A stretch of 64,000 nucleotides of DNA from Phlyctochytrium arcticum (lineage: Eukaryota > Chytridiomycota > Chytridiomycetes > Chytridiales > Chytridiaceae), in the NCBI GenBank assembly GCA_025602905.1, contig JAHLKI010000008.1:806001-870000 (forward strand), given 5' to 3'. The notes beneath the pieces were generated by a model. The model saw nothing but the letters and a program-made list of their open reading frames with translations, was not told the origin of the DNA and ran no database searches. Below, in pieces: positions 57,342 through 64,000 of the stretch; the stretch's first letter is position 1, and every line of letters starts with the position of its first letter. The position numbers were made by a program, and so were the translations under genes.

Positions 57342-59921
57342 ATGCGTCCTAGTCGTTTCCTGGGCCCGCGGACCACCAACTTGACAGGGGCTCGCTTTAT
57401 ATTCACTCCCATCCGACACTCTCATCTTCTTGCCAAACCCGTCCTACTTCTAAAAGCCAAACCCTTCTCGCCGTTAACACACCCCGTTCGTACAGCCATG
57501 ACTGGAGCAAAGCACTTTCTGGCAGGTACGTTTTCGATATCATCTCTCACTTGATTTAAGCAACGATCTCACTTTTTGTTTACCATTACCAGACACCAAC
57601 TCCCCGATCTGCCGCCTGGAGGTCAAAACCCACTTTGATGGGTTGAGCGACAAGGAAAAGACATACGCCCATTTCATTGCTCGTGCCTCTTGGGAGGGAG
57701 CCCGAGTTCTCTCAACCACCATCTCTCCGGAATCTCCCACCCTTTACGAACTGTTTCTCGCAATCTTTACTGGAGGAAAGGCTGCTGATGGAACACCCCT
57801 TGTAACAAACATTGATGAATTGAAGAAGAAGGCCAACGTTTCCGAAGAAAGCTGGAAGTACTTTTTGGAATACTCTGCACAGGTAAGCCATACTTGGCGT
57901 GAATAAAGTCACAACATATGCCAATCCACACTGTTAGGTGTTGAACAATCTCGGCAACTACAAGTCTTTTGGAGACACAAAGTTTCTGCCCCGCCTTCCA
58001 TCTGCCGACTTTGACACGATCATCAAAGTTATTGGCTCTCCCCAAATTTCTGAACTGTGGAACAAAGTTAAGGAGGTCGCATACGCGTCTGAACCTGATG
58101 CCCAGCTGCTGAATGGCTTCCCTGCCGAGGGCCATGTCTCCGGATACTACAGTCAGAATGTTTCCAAGCAGGATGTCCAGTCTGTTCAGGATGTCTTGGA
58201 AAAGAACAACATCTCCGCCCTCAATACCCGCATGATCAAATCTGACAGTGGCGACTATGAAGTTCGCATTGCCTCCGCCAAGGTGACGCGTGAGCCACAG
58301 ACATTTAAGACGGCAGATGGAAAGACCGTCAAGATTGTTTACGGAGAATTCGCCCCGTCCATGCAGAAGGTCGAAGACAACATCCGAAAAGCTATTCCAT
58401 ATGCCGCGAACGAGCACCAGAAGAAAATGTTGGAGGCGTATGCCGAGTCGTTCAGCACAGGCTCCATTGATGCTCACAAGGACAGTCAGCGACACTGGAT
58501 CCGTGATATCGGCCCCAACGGTATGTCAATTGACTTCGTCGAAATGCTATGGTTTCTAAAGATCTAATCCTAGTCGAAAGCAACATTGGTTTCATTGAAA
58601 CTTACAAAGACCCTGCCGGCATCCGCGCCGAATGGGAAGGTTTTGTTGCCGTTGTCAACAAGGAGATGACGCAAAAGTTTGAAAAGCTGGTCAACAATGC
58701 TGAGACTTATGTTGGCCGCTTGCCCTGGCCCAAAGAATTTGAGAAGGACAAGTTCAACAAGCCTGACTTTACCAGTCTCGAGGTCTTGAACTTTGCTACC
58801 AGTGGCACACCACCCGCTGGCATCAACATTCCCAACGTATGATGGTCGTTTGCCTTTGACAATCCTTGAATTGTGACACTAACATTTCATTAGTACGATG
58901 ATATCCGCATGACGGAAGGTTTCAAGAATGTCTCCCTTGGAAATGTCCTGAGCGCTAAAGCCCCCAGCGAGAAAATCACTTTCATCAAAGAGGAAGATTT
59001 GGCCTTGTACGACAAGTACAGAGGAGAAGCGTTTGAGGTTCAGGTTGGCCTCCACGAGCTGCTGGGTAGAATCTAATTACCAAGAGATCGTAAAGAGTTG
59101 ACGCTAACGCCGTGATTTATAGGTCACGGAAGTGGTAAACTCTTGCAAGAGGAGCCAGCCGGACAATTCAACTTTGACCCCAAGAATCCTCCCATCTCAC
59201 CGCTGACCGGAAAGCCAGTCACGACTTACTACAAACCGGGTGAGACCTGGGGCTCTGTTTTCAAGGCCGCCGCGGCCTCCTATGAAGGTAAGACTTTTCT
59301 TGTGATACTTTGTGCGCGCCCAATATTTTATTGACGGAAAATGGTACAGAGTGCCGTGCCGAGTCGGTCGCCATGTTCTTGTGCGTGAACAAGGATATTT
59401 TGGAGATTTTCGGCCATAAGGACCCCCAGGAAGCTGCTGATATTATTTACGTGTGCTACCTGCAAATGGCGCGCGCCGGTTTGGTCTCCCTGGAGTTTTA
59501 CGACCCCAAAAACAAGAAATGGGGCCAGGCTCACATGCAAGCCCGTTACGCCATTCTCCAAATTTTCATTGAGGCGGGTATCGCCCGTGTGGAAGAAGTG
59601 GCCAACGGCACGGATCTCCTCATTCACTTGGACCGCTCCAGAATCGAAGGCCCTGGGGTCAAGGCAGTGGGTGAATTCCTGCAAAAGCTTCAGATCTATA
59701 AGGCTACGGCTGATGCCACGGGCGGCCTGGACTTTTACACCAAGTCGACCTCAGTCTCGGACCAGTGGACCAAATGGCGTGAAATTGTCCTCAACCAAAA
59801 ACAACCCCGCAAGATGTTTTTGCAGGGCAACACATTTGAGAAAAATGGTCAGGTTACGTTTAAGGAATACCCCATTTCTCTCGAAGGCTTCATTGAGTCA
59901 TTCATTGAGCGCAACGTCTAA
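57342..59921 (+). CDS. Dipeptidyl peptidase III (M49 zinc peptidase)
   Basis: Removes dipeptides from the N-termini of short peptides; 742 aa. Exons: 57342-57525, 57593-57882, 57938-58520, 58574-58836, 58894-59065, 59123-59287, 59350-59921. The zinc motif HELLGHGSGK is split by intron 5 between HELLG and HGSGK. The third zinc ligand lies in YEECRAES, formed across intron 6. Other M49 landmarks are [20 protein letters not shown] and [11 protein letters not shown]. The first 50 residues are basic, hydroxylated and free of acidic residues ([19 protein letters not shown]), resembling a mitochondrial presequence. A second in-frame ATG at 57498 (MTGAKHF) would give a cytosolic form near the usual 680-690 aa. 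Two isoforms by alternative start are plausible. Confidence 0.95.
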
Positions 59922-60169
59922 ATAGTCACTTGTATCTCGCATCATAAGCATCTACATATTGTTACATACTGTTGTCATAGAATCCTTTTTTTTGAGCATA
60001 ATTTCTTGGAAGCAACGCATTATCGACGTGTTGAATCAAAAATGTTTTGTCATGATGTTCAGAGATAGAATTAGTATGAAGGAGCCAGAATGGGAGGGGG
60101 TGTATTAGCTCAGGGAAACAATGTTACATGCAAATTTATGTTTGTGAGTGACAGAAATGTGAGTGAGAC

Positions 60170-63100
60170 CTATATGCGGCGTTTCCCCTTATCTCGCACA
60201 GAACTCTGGAATTTAGCAAATGTTTCGTCGTCATCGTCATCATCCAGATTAAGCGCATGGGATTGGATGGGTGCACCGTGCTGGCTAGCAGCAGCCCCTG
60301 AGAAATTCAAAGTGGTCTGAGTAGCAGGCTTGGCTCTCGACGCAGCTGCCTTGGTTGCACGGGTAGTGGTGCTACGAGCGGCACGTTTTGGAGCTGGGGT
60401 TGCGGCGCCGCCTGTCATGGCGCTAAGGGAACCACAGAAGTCAGATATACCATCAATAATGGTACGTGGGAAAAAGAATTGGCTTACGGGGGAAGTTTTC
60501 GTTTGCGAGTGGTAGCTGGTGTCTGAGGAGGAGGAGTTGGTGCGCGAGATTCAGTCTCGTCGTCAAAGTCCTCTATGATATCATCATTCTCTTCCATCTC
60601 AACGTCCTAAGTATCGTCAGAGAAGGGGAAGATAAGGAAACAATTGTGTTTGTTTACGTACCCGCAAACTGGCAGATCGAGAGGTGGGGGTGCTAGAGGC
60701 TGCCGATGCAGAAGCTGATGCTTTACCCCGCCCTCGACCCCGACCTCTGGTTGAAGTGGTAGCCGCCTTTGCTCGACCGCGACCACGACCGCGCTTTGCA
60801 ACGGGAGCGGGCTCGGGCTCATCGTCATCGTCAATGGCTTCGTCAATATCCATATCATTTGATTTAGCCTATACGTTTTATATCAGCGTCTGTGAGCGAG
60901 CCCATACTCGAATGAAAAAAGGAGAAATACCTGCGCTCGCCGCTTGGATCCTGACGACATCAGTTCAGACGGTTTGACCGTGCCTCGCTCTTGTGCGAAT
61001 TCTTCAACGCGACGCTTTTTCTCGCGCTCGACCTCCTCCCGAATAAGATCATCATCTTCCGGGGCCTGATCTCCGTCAGTCGTCAAGTTCTGTCGTGTCC
61101 TTTCAAGTGACTGCGATACGAATCTTTTATGAATCATTAATATGCTGCTTCGTACCTCTCAGTGCACAACGGATGAATTACTCACTCTTTGATTGCATCT
61201 CGATCATCTTTTTCTACAAACATTCTAACGGCATTGCCTAGCTCGTTTTCTGGCAGCAGATCCAGATTTTGGGCATTAAGGTATTCGGTGACCAGATCTT
61301 CCACGCGAAAGTCCTCTAACTTCTCCGGTACAAACGCCTCAATGTTGATCAGATCGGCCTTTGTACGCTCTGAAAACATGTCATTATCAATCAAACTACA
61401 GGTATTCATTTATCTCAAGCTTACCCTTGGCAACAGTTGCAGATCGCCGGCGATAAAACTGCAAAATGTCTTTGGGGTTCGCCACCCGTTCCACAAACAT
61501 TTGACCAAACCGTTGCGGATTGAACGTCGTAAATCCGCCACTATACTCTACTTTCAGTCGAATCAGGGGTTTGGGGCAATCGATTTCCTGTTGGTCGGGA
61601 TTCTCTTCCATCCATTCCTCAATCGCAGTATCAATCAGCTCAGCAACCTGAATAAACAGTCAGTCCATGGATGATTTATGAGCTAAATCGAGCAGGAGCG
61701 CACCTTGTCCTGCAAGTATGCGTTCACTGCCTTTTGATCCGTTGGTCGCAAGCCCTCCACTGTCTTTAATGAGACTTCGTCAAGCACAAATGGCCGTACT
61801 TTTTTGAGTCGAATCTTCTCGAGTTTAAAGTCAGAACCTCTTATCTTGAGCAAACCAATGTGTCTAAAGAAACCATTCGACATTAGACACTACATAAGGA
61901 ATTGGCACATATGCTTCCAAAGCTTACTTTGGAATCGACTCTCCTTCACTCAGCGAAGTGGCGACTGACGATCCGGGTTGCGTAACCCAGAACTCGCGGG
62001 CACTGTTGAGTTGCGGATCTATCATACAGTCGTGCTCGTGACCCCACAAGATCAAGTTGAGAAACTCATCCAGGAAATTCTCGGGTATATAGTTAGTGTG
62101 CCCATGAGCAACCCTGAGAATCGCATTCTGTTCAGTTGGTCTGGACATGTGCATGAACGGTAGCAAACACCCACCGGTTCTGATGAATAACCATCAGATT
62201 GAACCAATCGTCCGTGTTCTCGGCGGGACGGTACATTCGAACTTTCTTTCGCTGGAATGTCCGATGCAGACGTTCATCCCGAATGTTGCCAAGGCCGTAG
62301 AGAGCCAGTTTGCTTGAACCTTTCTGGAGCAAAATGGGCTTGATATTGATATCGTCTACCTCAACCTGCTTCCCAAAGTAATTGACAAGTCCGGCCACAC
62401 TCAGCAAATCAAGTGCGCAAAGGCCTCCATCCTAATTTGGATCGTTAGATGGTCAACCCAATATACCTTTTGCACGGTACATACCCCTGTTGGATCATCG
62501 TGGTTTCCGTGTATCGAAAAAACAGGAATACCAATGTTATAGTTCGGATCTTGATAGTTCACCGTTCCAAACCTGTGAGGTAACGTATTAGCCATGTAAT
62601 GTTTTCAAAATAAACAAAGCAGATCGGCCGACCTGTCGTTGAAGTTTTCTTTCTGATCGCTAAGGAAAGCCAGTTTGCACGGACGTTCACCCAAGCAGTA
62701 CTGTCTAAGGAGTGTCATGGTTGTGTGCATACATCTTCTCGATGGTTTGTTGTCGTGGAAGAGGTCTCCTCCCAAGAGGAGCATGTCCACCTACGTTCCG
62801 GGGAATACTTGAGCTAACTGAACATTCCGTAGCTCTGTAGAGAAAATAACCTCATTCGCCTGGGCCTGCTTCAGGATTTCCTCAAAGGCATCGTAAGAGT
62901 CGGTTCCTCGTATAGGATCTTTCTCCATGTATCCAATGTGATTGTCGGTCGCAATTAGGATCTTGAAGGTGTCTGCGTCCGGATCAAGGCTCTCGTCATC
63001 TTCGTCTGATCCAGCAGATTTCCTGCCCTCGTCCAGACCATCTTGACTGCCATTTTCCTCTGCTTCCTGCTCTGAATTGCGCTGTCTACGGTCCACCATT

Positions 63101-63183
63101 TCGCTGGTTTTGGGAACTGGAAACGCGGAGTTTCCCAAATCTTGGAATTCAACCTCGCGAGTCATGTTCATTTGCGTTGCCAT
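60170..63183 (-). CDS. MRE11 double-strand-break repair nuclease
   Basis: Nuclease subunit of the Mre11-Rad50-Nbs1 complex; 795 aa. Exons: 63183-62851, 62790-62633, 62572-62485, 62431-62175, 62140-61928, 61863-61704, 61647-61425, 61369-61186, 61123-60931, 60868-60662, 60606-60488, 60422-60170. Phosphoesterase motifs are all present: [40 protein letters not shown] and GHEHDC. The capping/DNA-binding region follows ([20 protein letters not shown]). The C-terminus has RGRGRGR stretches like the GAR motif of animal MRE11, acidic runs, and QTTLNF, a PIP-like motif. An unusual 80-residue acidic N-terminal extension precedes the nuclease core. The ATG at 63183 is the first in frame and lies 80 bp from the divergent bL34m start. 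Confidence 0.95.
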
Positions 63184-63263
63184 AACATCCCGCAGATGAT
63201 GAGAGTTCTCAAACTCGAAATTTGTCAAATTGACAGACAGAAGAATCCTAAACGCTCCCAAGC
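63184..63263. promoter_or_regulatory. 80-bp shared divergent promoter, MRE11 / bL34m
   Basis: Only 80 bp separate the two start codons, so both 5' UTRs and core promoters must overlap or lie within the neighbouring coding sequence. No TATA box is visible. Confidence 0.6.
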
Positions 63264-63751
63264 ATGTCAATCAACTCACTAACAGCAAGCCTTCGGCGGC
63301 TGTCGATCGGTACCAGTTCTCTACCAACTGCTCGTCGGGCAAACAAATTGCGCAACTTTTGGTAAGTTTGTTTTACACTTCTGGCTGCTGCCTATTGTCT
63401 AACGGCTCGTGTTCAGTTCAACTATAAACCGGACGGCCATGCGCACGCCATCGGCACTATCTCGCAACTATCCCCTTTCCACCGTTATCAACAGGTACCC
63501 AGTTTGAAAACTCAGTTAGATGTGGATTTTTCTCTGACTCTCTTGATAGTACAACCTTCTCCAAACCTGCCATGTCTCCCACCTTCCTTGCACCAATGCA
63601 AACCCGTTTTGTCACCTACGGAAACGAGTACCAACCGAGTAATCTGAAGCGGAAGCGAAGGCATGGTTTCCTGAAGCGAACCAAGACGCTTGCTGGGCGA
63701 AAGATTTTGAAACGACGGATGATGAAGGGACGCAAATATCTGTCGCGGTAG
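63264..63751 (+). CDS. Mitochondrial large-subunit ribosomal protein bL34m
   Basis: A 125-aa precursor. Exons: 63264-63361, 63417-63494, 63550-63751. The first 75 residues form a Ser/Arg/Leu-rich mitochondrial presequence ([19 protein letters not shown]). The mature C-terminal 45 residues are a clear bL34: [18 protein letters not shown], then [17 protein letters not shown], matching the bacterial T(Y/F)QPS-x-x-KR-x-R-x-HGFL ... GR-x-VL-x-RRR-x-KGR pattern. The protein docks in the mitochondrial 54S/39S subunit. Introns are 55 bp each, and exon phases are consistent. Confidence 0.95.
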
Positions 63752-64000
63752 AAGAGAACGACATGCATTGTTTATCTAATGTGCAGTAGTGCTCAAGCCA
63801 GGAGCATCTCGGTTTCATATTAAATTATTCACTTCCAAAAATTTGCGATGGTATTGTAGCAGAGGGGATAGTGTGGGTGATTAAAATCACCATGGACAAG
63901 CAGCTGGAAGCTGGGATCGTCGGTCCGGACTGGGGGAGGTGTTGCGTGGCGGTTTTGCCGCTCCATACACCCGTTTCAAGCCACGCACTGGACTGTCCAA

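Overview
The window looks like nuclear DNA of an early-diverging, flagellated fungus, most likely a chytrid. The base composition is balanced. Genes are dense and on both strands, and most introns are GT-AG and about 45-75 bp. The taxonomic clues are CFAP57 (a ciliary protein absent from non-flagellated fungi), a class C 7TM receptor, a degraded Fanzor (eukaryotic TnpB relative) and ordinary fungal housekeeping genes. Spizellomycetales would fit, because Fanzor is known there, but this placement is inference. Exon-intron models were built by hand. In every spliced CDS the exon lengths sum to a multiple of three.

Left part (1-21 kb, accessory in character). It opens with a frame-broken zinc-ribbon/endonuclease gene (358-2055, minus). 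Next is a 12-exon receptor with a signal peptide, a bacterial-type solute-binding domain, a class C 7TM and a C-terminal PH-like domain (3308-6617, minus). An Arg/Asp-rich protein and a DDT/WHIM chromatin-remodelling subunit follow (both minus). A Fanzor remnant and a Cys-rich HNH-like remnant (14956-16193, minus) lie beside a tandem segmental duplication carrying two paralogous genes of unknown function (16688-17836 and 19160-20320, plus).

Middle part (21-42 kb). A short, probably mitochondrial protein of the Tse2-like ADP-ribosyltransferase family is followed by an MFSD1-like transporter, beta-tubulin and eIF3k (all plus). A divergent chromatin pair comes next: a DEK_C plus double-SWIB protein (minus) and a CHZ-motif histone chaperone (plus). 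VPS55, a bHLH transcription factor (minus) and a Pik1/PI4K-beta lipid kinase (minus) complete this part.

Right part (42-64 kb). A very large CDK12/CTK1-like kinase with SR-rich arms (minus) is divergent from SEC62 (plus). After these come CFAP57 (minus), an AKTIP/FTS ubiquitin-E2 variant (plus), a lineage-specific unknown (minus), dipeptidyl peptidase III (plus), MRE11 (minus) and mitochondrial ribosomal protein bL34m (plus). The last two share an 80-bp divergent promoter.

The genes are largely independent housekeeping functions, with a loose group in chromatin and transcription. The most novel item is the SBP-7TM-PH receptor. The mobile-element debris at 0-2 kb and 15-16 kb and the tandem duplication mark the dynamic part of the window.
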